Assembly: GCA_016869015.1 (NCBI GenBank)
Contig: VGFB01000317.1
Location: 1-5,570, forward strand
DNA length: 5,570 nucleotides
Origin: Armatimonadota bacterium
GTDB lineage: Bacteria; Armatimonadota; Zipacnadia; Zipacnadales; VGFC01
Direction: 5' to 3'
Shown one piece after another: positions 1 to 5,570 of the stretch. Both the position numbers and the translations under genes were made by a program. Numbering within the stretch: the stretch's first letter is position 1; every line of letters begins with the position of its first letter. The notes under the pieces are model-generated. The model made no database searches and was not told the DNA's origin. It worked only from the letters and a program-made list of their open reading frames with translations.

Positions 1-3000
1 CCGGGCCGGGGCTCGGACCACTGCACCCCCGGGAAGGCCGCCGAGAGCAGCTTCCCCGATGGCCGTCCCCAGGGGTCGTAGACGCCGGGCGGCGCGATGG
101 CGAGTGCTCGCCCGCCGGCCCTGATCCACGCCTCAAGCCGCTGCTGAACGGGTTCGGCCAGGCACGTCGCGCACGGTAGCAGCAGCACCTCCGAGCTCGC
201 CATGTCCTGCTTCCCCGTGAGGACCAGGTCCTCCCACAGGAAACCGTAGTCGTAGCCTCCCGTTTCCAGCGTCTGTGCGAACAGCACGAGCCGCGACCGG
301 GGACCGTGGATCGGGGTCGCGTTCAGGAATGAGCTGTTGGACTCGAGGAGGCTCACGCGCGGTTCGATCTGCGGGTAGTCCAGGAGCCAGCGCTCGTAGG
401 CGCGCAACCGCGTGATGCTGACCGGGATGCTCGCGGCGGAGTACCGCAAGGTCGTGTGGCTCCAGCGCGGGTCCGACCAGTTGGCGCAGTCTCCCCAGCC
501 CGGGTAGATGCCGTACCACACGTTGAACAGCGAGCGGCCGCCGGCGGCCAGGCGGAAGAACTCGGCTTCGGTGGCGCGGCGCGCGCCGAGCTCGTCGAAG
601 AGCTCCCCCGAGCTGCCCAAGCCCCACTCCATGATGCCCGACTCGTTGCCGAAGGCGCGCCGCAGGCTCGTCATCATGCGGTCCGACAGACGCAGGCGCT
701 CGCCCATCGACGTATGGAACTCGAAGTAGTCGAAGACCGGGTACAGGACCGTGAAGTCGAAGCTCCAGGTGTGGTCGGTGGGATAAGGCACGATGTCCAC
801 GATGCGGTCCACTACCGGGACATCAGGCAGTTCCGACTTCACGGCCTTCGCGTAGTCGGCGATCCAGTCGCGGTAGCCCTCCTGGCGGAAGCGCTGGAAC
901 TCGTAGTTCAGCCCGCTGGGCAGCGGGGCGTCGGGGCCGGGCGGCGCGATCTCGTCGAAGCTCCCGTACTGCGCGCCCCACCGGTCGTTGAGGGCCTGAA
1001 TGGTCTGGTAGGCCTCTCGCAGGCGGTCGCGGAATGCGCTCTGCGCGCTCTGGTTGTAGCCGGTCTGGGCGAAGCCGGCGCCGCTGTGCGCCTCCTGCAG
1101 CAGTTCCCACCCCATCACGCGCCCCGGCCATCGGGTGGCGAAGTAGTGGGCGCGCTCCCTCGCCATCGTCTGCATCGTCTCCCGAACGGTGGGGTTCCAG
1201 AAGTTGAGCTGCGCCCGTCCATCCGACTCCCATCGGTTCTCGCCCTTCAGCGGCACCTTGCCCGTCGCATCGCACAGGAAGACGTCATCGTCCGCCTGGT
1301 GCTCCCTGAGCCACCAATCGGGCATGAGGGTGTAGCAGCTGTGCAGCCCCAACACGTCGGCGATCATGAAGCGCGCGTCTGGGTTCCGCCCCACATACCC
1401 GGACACGTACCGCTCGAACGCTCCGGTGTCGATGAAGCTCCCCTGCGGCGCCTGGAAGAACACGTTGCCGTAGACCGTCGGGCAGCCGTCCAGGCGCAGG
1501 AGCGCGTCCTGCTCGGCCCACCGCAGCCAGTTCGTCTGGGGGAAGAAGAACGCCGGCCCGACGTCCGTCCGGTAGCGCCCTCGTTCCAGACGCACCTCGG
1601 GCGGCTGCAGGCTGGGGAGCGGCCTGAGGCCCAGCGTGCGCTGTACGCCGGCGAGGTCCACTTCCGCCTTCGTCAGCCGTTCGCCCAGCCTCCCGGCGGA
1701 CGGCGCGACCTCCGCCGCCATTCGCGCGTCGTTGAGGCCGTCCAGGTAGGCGTCGAGATACGCGCGGTACACTCCGGCGAGGTCCTCCTCGATGGCCGAG
1801 GCCTCGGCCAGCCACCGATCGACGCCGTCGGGCGGCTGCCTCCCTACCGCTGCCAGCGCACTTCGAGCGCGGACCACTCCGCGTGCCCCCACTTGCAGGA
1901 GCGCCTGTCTCACCACCAGGTCGTTGTAGGCGAAGGCGGCCTTCAGCACCTCGCGGTGCTTCCCGTCGCGCAGCTCCGCCTCTTCACCGTACTGGCCCTG
2001 CGTGCCGAGCGTCTCTCGCAGGCTGTACCGGAGGATGTCCACCGGGTCATGCCTCGGGTGTTCGGCGGTTCCCAGAAGCTCCCGCGCGGGTCTGCGGATG
2101 TCCTTCCCGCCGACGGTCAGCCCGTTCGTGGGGGCGACGCAGTACACGTTGTCCAGCCGCAGGCGCCCGCCGCCGGCGAGCGCCAGTGTGACCCCGGCAA
2201 TCTGCCCGCCCTCGGCCGGTCGCGCGAACGGCACGTCCTTCCCGAAGACGAACCAGTGCCCCGTAGCGGGAAACGCGTTGTAGCTGCGCTCGGGCACGTA
2301 CATGCCCACGACCGCCGCCGTGAAGCGCCCTTGCGTTGCGTCGAACTGGACTCGCACCCGGAACCAGCGGCCCCGGGCGAACCGCAGCGGGGGCTTGGGG
2401 TTGATGCCGGTGTAGGTCACAGGCGGATCGAGGAGGACCGGCCCGTCCGGCCCTTGCGCGAAGAAGCGACGCTGCTCGTCGGTCGCCAGCACCGCGGCCG
2501 GGCGGCCAGCCGCATCGAGTAGGCGCAACTCAACGCCGCTCTGGCTCAGGTCCTTCCCACCTTCCACAAGCGCCTCGAACTCGATCAGGCCCCGCTCCTC
2601 ACCCCCGAACCGACCCTCCAGACGGGGCGGATCGGCCGCCGCGGGCGCCGCCAACTCCAGGCACCGGTCGTCGGTCCACTGGGGGAGCGGGTCTGAGTTT
2701 CGGTAGTCCCGCATCAGGACGACGCGAGCCGTGCCTCCGCCATCCGTCGCCGACCAGCCTGGCGGCAACCCCGGCAGGTCCTCGCCCTCCGTCTCCTCGA
2801 AGCCCAGCCACGTGCGGACCTTCGGCTCCGGCTCGGCGGCAGTGATGTCCCCCGTCGGCTCGCCGACGTAGCGGTACAGCTGCACATCGTCTACCCAGCC
2901 CGTGTTGTAGATGAAGAGGCCGGCGAAGGCGTTCCGCTCCGGCTCAGTCTGCGGAACCACACCGTGGAGGAGCACCCTCCCATCCACAGTGAAGCGCGCA

Positions 3001-3488
3001 AAGGGGCCCCATCGCTCGCAGACGATGCGGTGCTTCACGCCCGGTTGGATCAGCGGCTCGGTCCCCTCCCAGAGCGTCGCTCCGCCGCACACGACCGCCG
3101 ATCTCCGGTTGTACATGCCGCCGAACTGAAAGAACACGCCCGAGGGCCGCGTGGCGGAGGCTTCGAGGTTGAGGCAGGCACTCAGGTCGCACGGATCGTC
3201 GCTCCAGGCGGTGTACTCCAGACGCATGGACGTCCCGACGCTCGTGTTGAGCACGATGAAGGCGTCAGGACCTCGCGCGCGCAGGGCCCCGTCCTCAACG
3301 GTCCATTCACCTACCTTGGCCTGCCAGGTCGGCCCAAGCTCGGCCCGTTCGAAGCGGTCCTCGAAGACCAGCTCCGCCTGTGGCGGCAGCGGCTCGGCTG
3401 CCTGGAGCCAGACGGGGACCGCAGTTAGCAGCCACAGGCACGGGCATCCCCAGAAGACGCCGATCCGCGCGATCCCGTGGGGTCCCAT
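1..3488 (-). CDS. Large secreted GH42-like glycoside hydrolase with two N-terminal jelly-roll domains (3' end outside window)
   Basis: The frame stays open from ATG 3488 to the left edge, at least 1162 codons with no stop. Residues 1-30 look like a signal peptide, with a hydrophobic stretch ending in LQA. Residues 38-215 resemble a LamG/DUF1080-like jelly roll (VFEDRFERAELGPTW, PCDLSA at 99-104, GVFFQFGGMYNRRS at 117). Residues 227-452 form a second probable beta-sandwich, and 453-620 are mostly helical. Residues 630-1020 resemble the GH42/clan GH-A barrel. WELLQE (794-799) aligns with the family WQIDNE motif and gives acid/base Glu799; IMEWG places the probable nucleophile at Glu954; NDRWGAQYGSFDEI (834-847) is typical of GH42. 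From about 1043 the chain resembles the Rossmann-like trimerisation domain (VLLLPCATCL, then AWIRAGGRALAI). The start is set by AGGAGG five bases upstream. A beta-galactosidase-type activity is inferred; the substrate is unknown. The sequence before the catalytic Glu is Gln rather than the usual Asn. Confidence 0.85.
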   Translation of the reverse strand, partial: MGPHGIARIGVFWGCPCLWLLTAVPVWLQAAEPLPPQAELVFEDRFERAELGPTWQAKVGEWTVEDGALRARGPDAFIVLNTSVGTSMRLEYTAWSDDPCDLSACLNLEASATRPSGVFFQFGGMYNRRSAVVCGGATLWEGTEPLIQPGVKHRIVCERWGPFARFTVDGRVLLHGVVPQTEPERNAFAGLFIYNTGWVDDVQLYRYVGEPTGDITAAEPEPKVRTWLGFEETEGEDLPGLPPGWSATDGGGTARVVLMRDYRNSDPLPQWTDDRCLELAAPAAADPPRLEGRFGGEERGLIEFEALVEGGKDLSQSGVELRLLDAAGRPAAVLATDEQRRFFAQGPDGPVLLDPPVTYTGINPKPPLRFARGRWFRVRVQFDATQGRFTAAVVGMYVPERSYNAFPATGHWFVFGKDVPFARPAEGGQIAGVTLALAGGGRLRLDNVYCVAPTNGLTVGGKDIRRPARELLGTAEHPRHDPVDILRYSLRETLGTQGQYGEEAELRDGKHREVLKAAFAYNDLVVRQALLQVGARGVVRARSALAAVGRQPPDGVDRWLAEASAIEEDLAGVYRAYLDAYLDGLNDARMAAEVAPSAGRLGERLTKAEVDLAGVQRTLGLRPLPSLQPPEVRLERGRYRTDVGPAFFFPQTNWLRWAEQDALLRLDGCPTVYGNVFFQAPQGSFIDTGAFERYVSGYVGRNPDARFMIADVLGLHSCYTLMPDWWLREHQADDDVFLCDATGKVPLKGENRWESDGRAQLNFWNPTVRETMQTMARERAHYFATRWPGRVMGWELLQEAHSGAGFAQTGYNQSAQSAFRDRLREAYQTIQALNDRWGAQYGSFDEIAPPGPDAPLPSGLNYEFQRFRQEGYRDWIADYAKAVKSELPDVPVVDRIVDIVPYPTDHTWSFDFTVLYPVFDYFEFHTSMGERLRLSDRMMTSLRRAFGNESGIMEWGLGSSGELFDELGARRATEAEFFRLAAGGRSLFNVWYGIYPGWGDCANWSDPRWSHTTLRYSAASIPVSITRLRAYERWLLDYPQIEPRVSLLESNSSFLNATPIHGPRSRLVLFAQTLETGGYDYGFLWEDLVLTGKQDMASSEVLLLPCATCLAEPVQQRLEAWIRAGGRALAIAPPGVYDPWGRPSGKLLSAAFPGVQWSEPRP

Positions 3489-3493
3489 TGCGC

Positions 3494-3499
3494 CCTCCT
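3494..3499 (-). promoter_or_regulatory. Shine-Dalgarno of the glycosidase gene
   Basis: A perfect AGGAGG lies five bases before ATG 3488. It fixes the start, although the frame stays open further upstream. The extended frame would run through the predicted promoter, so an earlier start is unlikely. Confidence 0.85.
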
Positions 3500-3522
3500 T
3501 CGCCCCGCCCGATGAATGAGTC

Positions 3523-3558
3523 GCGCTCAGGCCATATGGCGGATGACGGCCAGAGCGC
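3523..3558 (-). promoter_or_regulatory. Inverted repeat in the leader of the glycosidase mRNA
   Basis: The arms at 3548-3558 and 3523-3533 read GCGCTCTGGCC and GGCCTGAGCGC on the minus strand. They pair over 11 positions with one T-T mismatch around a 14-base loop that contains part of a CATATG palindrome. The structure falls between the predicted transcription start (about 3567) and the Shine-Dalgarno. It could be an RNA hairpin affecting stability or translation, or a DNA operator just downstream of the promoter. There is no following U-run, so it is not a typical terminator. The pairing is seen in the sequence; the role is inferred. Confidence 0.5.
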
Positions 3559-3573
3559 CGAGCAGGTAAGTCG

Positions 3574-3602
3574 TGTATAGGTCGCCCGCAGGCAGGTGTC
3601 AA
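3574..3602 (-). promoter_or_regulatory. Near-consensus sigma70-type promoter for the glycosidase gene
   Basis: On the minus strand a perfect -35 TTGACA (3602-3597) is followed by a 17-base spacer and a -10 TATACA (3579-3574), which matches TATAAT at five of six positions. Transcription would start near 3567, leaving a leader of about 79 bases before ATG 3488. Such an AT-containing promoter stands out in this GC-rich background. It suggests the glycosidase is transcribed independently of the metallopeptidase upstream. Confidence 0.75.
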
Positions 3603-3789
3603 GGGTCGGTTGGGCTGCCGGTCCGTGGGGTGGTCCACGTACCCGGCGGGGCGACCCCAGCAGCGGCGGAGCGGCCCACATGGGCGCTGGCTCGGGCTGC
3701 GGGGGCAGGGCCGAGCAGGTGGAACTCGCATGGCCGAACGACCCGCCGCCCTCCCCCCGGACCGCCTGTACGGAGTGCCCTTTCCGCTG

Positions 3790-3814
3790 CATGCCCCAGC
3801 CGCAGAGGGGCATG
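3790..3814 (-). terminator. Possible terminator hairpin after the metallopeptidase gene
   Basis: CATGCCCC and GGGGCATG form a perfect 8-bp stem with a 9-base loop, about 97 bases downstream of the metallopeptidase stop codon. No T-run follows on the minus strand (CAGCGGAAAGGG), so this is not a classical intrinsic terminator. It may protect the mRNA 3' end or simply be a structured spacer. Confidence 0.3.
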
Positions 3815-3833
3815 GATCGAGGTGCGGGCCACC

Positions 3834-3850
3834 AAGTGGGACCTACCCCT
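3834..3850 (-). repeat. REP-like word, copy A
   Basis: The plus strand reads AAGTGGGACCTACCCCT. It matches copy B (4834-4850) at 15 of 17 positions and lies 60 bases downstream of the metallopeptidase stop. Copy A abuts a small hairpin, GCGC-GGAA-GCGC at 3851-3862. The GGG/CCC inverted symmetry recalls the short intergenic repeats (GGGGTC...GACCCC type) associated with REP-associated tyrosine transposases. No transposase gene is present here, so that link is inference. Confidence 0.4.
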
Positions 3851-3910
3851 GCGCGGAAGCGCGGAGGCAGTCAGTGGGTCTCTGCGGGTAGGGCTGGCGC
3901 AGCTGTGCCG

Positions 3911-4639
3911 TCATCCGTCGGCAGCAGCCCCGGGCGCGGGCGGATTGGACCAGAGCTCCTGCAGCAACCGGTGGGCTTCCGGGTCGTGTTCCCTCAACTC
4001 GGCCCGCACAAAGGGGTAGAAGTCGTTCGTCCCAAAGAAGCACTCCGTCAGTTCGGCGAAGTACTCCTGGACGTTGTTCATCGCGTAGGCGCGGCGCGTG
4101 CTGCCGTCGTGGCACAGGACGGCTTCGTACTTCCCACTCGCGAGAGCAGCCTCGTAGGCTGCGCGCAGGGCCGCATGGTCATTCCCCAAGACCTGGTGGT
4201 GGTAGGCATGGGCCAGCTCGTGCAGCACCATCATGGGCTGCTGCTTGGACCACTCGACGAACTTCTCCGCACAGCCGATCTCCACACCCTGAGCCTTGTC
4301 GGGGTTGTAGCCGTTCTCGCGCAGCCACTCGCCGCTGGGGTGGTACTCAGCACACGGCGCGTGACCGTCGTCGACCCCGAGCCAGACCGGGACCTCGCGG
4401 AGCTCGCGGCAGCCGGGTTCCGGAACCATGCGCCGGATCTCATAGAGCTTGCTGTCGAGCAACCGAAGGGCCTCCGAGCCGAGGTCGGGGAGCTCGGTCA
4501 ACAGCCGCTGGTTCACAAAGACGGTCCAGCCCTCGATCGCTCGCTTCTCGTAGCGGTCGGTAGGGGTGAAGGGCTTCTCGGCGCCCCAGCAGACGCCCCT
4601 CGTTGCGACGATCGCTACCGCCACGATGGCGACTGCCAT
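3911..4639 (-). CDS. Secreted zinc metallopeptidase, anthrax lethal factor-like (gluzincin) fold suggested
   Basis: The product is 242 residues from ATG 4639 to TGA at 3911. Residues 1-20 are a hydrophobic export signal. Zinc motif HELAH is at 140-144 (VLHELAHAYHH). Tyr185 and Glu192 lie in RAYAMNNVQEYFAE, and the Tyr-x6-Glu spacing equals Tyr728/Glu735 of anthrax lethal factor as I recall it, so Glu192 is the likely third zinc ligand. Five cysteines (17, 77, 96, 123, 176) plus Cys200 are present; Cys17 is in the signal. I recognise the family pattern (YHPS.EWL, NP.KA..VEI, FFGTNDFYPF, HDPEAH..L..LW) from secreted proteins of Planctomycetota and similar bacteria; their substrate is unknown to me. 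GGGAGG seven bases before ATG 4639 favours this start. Starts at ATG 4654 or GTG 4657 would add an Arg to the signal peptide and remain possible. Confidence 0.85.
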   Translation of the reverse strand: MAVAIVAVAIVATRGVCWGAEKPFTPTDRYEKRAIEGWTVFVNQRLLTELPDLGSEALRLLDSKLYEIRRMVPEPGCRELREVPVWLGVDDGHAPCAEYHPSGEWLRENGYNPDKAQGVEIGCAEKFVEWSKQQPMMVLHELAHAYHHQVLGNDHAALRAAYEAALASGKYEAVLCHDGSTRRAYAMNNVQEYFAELTECFFGTNDFYPFVRAELREHDPEAHRLLQELWSNPPAPGAAADG

Positions 4640-4646
4640 CCTGGTG

Positions 4647-4652
4647 CCTCCC
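4647..4652 (-). promoter_or_regulatory. Shine-Dalgarno deciding the metallopeptidase start
   Basis: GGGAGG lies seven bases before ATG 4639, which is ideal spacing. The in-frame alternatives GTG 4657 and ATG 4654 have only a GAGGGAG run 10 to 13 bases away. The choice matters because the longer forms carry the only basic residue in the signal peptide n-region. Confidence 0.55.
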
Positions 4653-4682
4653 ATCACTCCGCCCGGGCTCCCTCACACCACG

Positions 4683-4711
4683 ATTGCCGGGCTCGTCTGC
4701 CGAGTGGTCAA
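4683..4711 (-). promoter_or_regulatory. Weak candidate promoter for the metallopeptidase gene
   Basis: On the minus strand TTGACC (4711-4706, five of six matches to the -35 consensus) is followed by a 17-base spacer and GGCAAT (4688-4683, three of six matches to the -10). Transcription would start near 4676, giving a leader of about 37 bases to ATG 4639. The -10 is poor, so this is tentative. Confidence 0.35.
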
Positions 4712-4787
4712 CACTGGGAGCGGCGTTTCGTCAGTAGCGCTCTGGGCGCCTGCCTCCCCCACCGCCCACACAGAGTGCCGGAAACCT

Positions 4788-4801
4788 GGGCCTACAGGCC
4801 C
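4788..4801 (-). terminator. Short GC hairpin directly after the LamG-frame stop
   Basis: On the minus strand GGGCC-TGTA-GGCCC is a 5-bp stem with a tetraloop that starts right after the TAG at 4804-4802 and is followed by AGGTTT. It lies upstream of the metallopeptidase promoter candidate and could end transcription coming from the LamG side. The stem is short and the T-run weak. Confidence 0.3.
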
Positions 4802-5437
4802 CTAACCGCCCCTGGAACCGCCTCCGAGCACAGAAGTGGGGTCTACCCCTACCATGGGTACGCGAGGGCGTCCTTCGTCGCGTGGACGGCCCCCTACGCT
4901 CGGAGGAGCCCTCCCCACACACGTTGCCGCGGGTTGGCGCTGAGCGGGGGGCGGGGACAGCACGCGTGCGTGGGAGAGGGAGCCGCTTCCCGCTCGACTG
5001 GGGTCGGAGAGGGTGGGCGTGTCCAGGACGCCGCCGCAGTCCGGAGGCCCTTCAGGCTTGTTCTCGGCGATGGGACGCAGAGACCCAACAGGCGTCTGTG
5101 CGGCGCCCGGCGGCCTCACCCATGGGGCGGCGAGCACCGCCACTTCGGGGGCGCTCAGGGCGACGTCGTAGATCGCCAGCTCGTCCACTGAGCCGCTGAG
5201 AGTGCCCGTCGGCTGGTCGCCGACCTGAATGCCGCCAATGAGCAGCGGGACCTCCGGTGCGATCATCGGCACGCTGTCCCCGGTCGCTTCACAGCGGCCG
5301 TCCACGTACAGCCGGCAGCCGCCCTCCCGCCGGTACACCGCGGCGAGATGATGCCAATGCCCGTCTGTGACGATGCTCTGACCCGTGACCCAGCCTCCGG
5401 AGTAGTAGAAGGAGGCCTTTCCCGCCCCGCCATCAGC
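4802..5437 (-). pseudogene. LamG/concanavalin-like jelly-roll fragment, 5'-truncated
   Basis: From about 5437 to 5143 the frame encodes the C-terminal two thirds of a LamG-like (Laminin_G_3) domain. It contains KASFYYSGGW, GHWHHLAAVYRREGG, CRLYVDGRCEA, PLLIGG, and GSVDELAIYDVALSAPEV. Such domains are common in exported carbohydrate- or protein-binding proteins of environmental bacteria. The N-terminal third is missing: upstream of the join the same frame reads out of phase through methyltransferase sequence. LamG proteins usually end soon after the LS..E motif, but here about 110 further codons follow without a recognisable domain before TAG 4802. No convincing start codon or ribosome-binding site precedes the domain, so I treat this as a gene remnant or chimera product. 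Confidence 0.6.
4834..4850 (-). repeat. REP-like word, copy B
   Basis: The plus strand reads AAGTGGGGTCTACCCCT, with GGGG and CCCC arms around TCTA. It is the partner of copy A, in the same orientation, and the two bracket the metallopeptidase gene. Copy B lies inside the formal LamG reading frame, which argues that this part of the frame is not really coding. Confidence 0.4.
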
Positions 5438-5570
5438 CGCGTCCGCGCGAGCGCCAACGCCACCCGGCTCGTGTCGACCGTGATCCACCTTCGCCCCCAC
5501 TGCTCCGCCACATACGCCGTCGTCCCCGATCCGCACGTCGGGTCCAGCACGAGATCGCCGGGGTCAGTGG
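5263..5570 (-). CDS. DNA methyltransferase (N4/N6, beta-class-like) fragment, partial at both ends
   Basis: Reading in from the right edge, 5568-5431 encode TDPGDLVLDPTCGSGTT, then AYVAEQWGRRWITVDTSRVA and LALARTRLMA. This is the S-adenosylmethionine-binding motif I region with its following strand and helix. It is strongly similar to site-specific adenine/cytosine-N4 methyltransferases of restriction-modification systems, in which motif I lies in the C-terminal half. The catalytic DPPY-type motif would lie upstream, outside the window. After LMAG at about 5430 similarity stops. In homologues I recall, the helix continues with an Arg-Tyr-Pro-type segment and a long C-terminal region. Here the frame reads the LamG sequence out of phase for about 55 codons and stops at 5263. 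The fragment is therefore 3'-truncated and probably non-functional if the join is real. Confidence 0.7.
   Translation of the reverse strand, partial: TDPGDLVLDPTCGSGTTAYVAEQWGRRWITVDTSRVALALARTRLMAGRERPPSTTPEAGSRVRASSQTGIGIISPRCTGGRAAAGCTWTAAVKRPGTACR

Larger units (their letters stand above)
3489..3910. other. Intergenic region, 422 bases, no supported gene
   Basis: This stretch separates the metallopeptidase stop from the glycosidase start. It holds, in minus-strand order, a REP-like word, an 8-bp hairpin, a short CGTGG/CCACG inverted repeat at 3624-3639 just upstream of the -35 box, the promoter, the leader hairpin and the Shine-Dalgarno. Open frames crossing it on both strands give Pro/Arg/Gly-rich products with no recognisable domain and look like GC artefacts. 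Confidence 0.7.
4640..5140. other. Mostly non-coding or degenerate stretch between the metallopeptidase and the LamG fragment
   Basis: Apart from the weak promoter, the GC hairpin at 4788-4801 and REP-like copy B, I see no supported gene. The LamG reading frame formally continues through 5140-4802, but the encoded residues match nothing I recognise. They are dominated by Pro, Arg, Gly and Ser. Confidence 0.5.

Noticed and set aside
456..2522. 688-codon open frame on the plus strand
   Set aside because: It lies antisense to the glycosidase gene, and its product has no recognisable domain. It is explained by the scarcity of stops on the opposite strand of GC-rich coding DNA.
3307..3813. 168-codon minus-strand frame overlapping the glycosidase start
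   Set aside because: It reads through the promoter and the beginning of the glycosidase gene in another phase. The product has no recognisable domain.
4589..4591. Cys17 of the metallopeptidase as a lipobox cysteine
   Set aside because: The preceding residues are Arg-Gly-Val; a lipobox needs Leu, Val or Ile at -3 and a small residue at -1. Cleavage near residues 19-20 is more likely.
4960..4969. Perfect 10-bp palindrome GCACGCGTGC
   Set aside because: It is expected by chance in sequence of this GC content. There is no second copy and no promoter nearby.
3596..5191. 531-codon open frame on the plus strand
   Set aside because: It crosses the intergenic regions, the antisense of the metallopeptidase and the antisense of the LamG fragment. 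It has no domain or credible start.
5548..5550. GTG as a start codon for the methyltransferase fragment
   Set aside because: Conserved methyltransferase residues (TDPGDL) continue upstream in frame to the window edge, so this is an internal valine.

Overview
The window is very GC-rich, and every gene I can support lies on the minus strand. Secreted multidomain glycosidases with jelly-roll domains, an orphan LamG-type domain and a Planctomycetota-type secreted metallopeptidase suggest a heterotrophic environmental bacterium near Planctomycetota or Armatimonadota, probably from a metagenome. This placement is inference; there is no rRNA or marker gene.

Right edge (about 5570 to 5430): a piece of a beta-class DNA methyltransferase containing the motif I region (DPTCGSGTT). 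At about 5430 the sequence switches abruptly, in another reading frame, to the C-terminal two thirds of a LamG/concanavalin-like jelly roll. Both halves are truncated at the join, which is either an illegitimate recombination point or an assembly chimera. The LamG frame then runs on through about 110 unrecognised Pro/Arg/Gly-rich codons to a TAG at 4802, directly followed by a small GC hairpin.

Middle (4711 to 3911): a weak promoter candidate and a gene for a small secreted zinc metallopeptidase. It has HELAH plus a Tyr-x6-Glu motif spaced as I recall for anthrax lethal factor, and belongs to a family I recognise from environmental bacteria. Two near-identical 17-bp REP-like words (3834-3850 and 4834-4850) lie on either side of it.

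Left (3910 to 1): a 422-base non-coding stretch holds a hairpin, one REP-like word and a near-consensus sigma70 promoter (TTGACA, 17 bp, TATACA). The predicted leader contains an 11-bp inverted repeat. Then a strong Shine-Dalgarno opens a giant gene that runs off the left edge (at least 1162 codons). It encodes an exported protein with two N-terminal beta-sandwich domains, a helical linker, a GH42-like (clan GH-A) barrel with both catalytic glutamates visible, and a Rossmann-like domain resembling the GH42 trimerisation domain.

The two intact genes are co-oriented but appear to have separate promoters. Both products are probably exported and could work on extracellular polymers, but nothing in the sequence proves a shared pathway. 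No tRNA, rRNA, CRISPR array, transposase gene or complete insertion sequence was seen.
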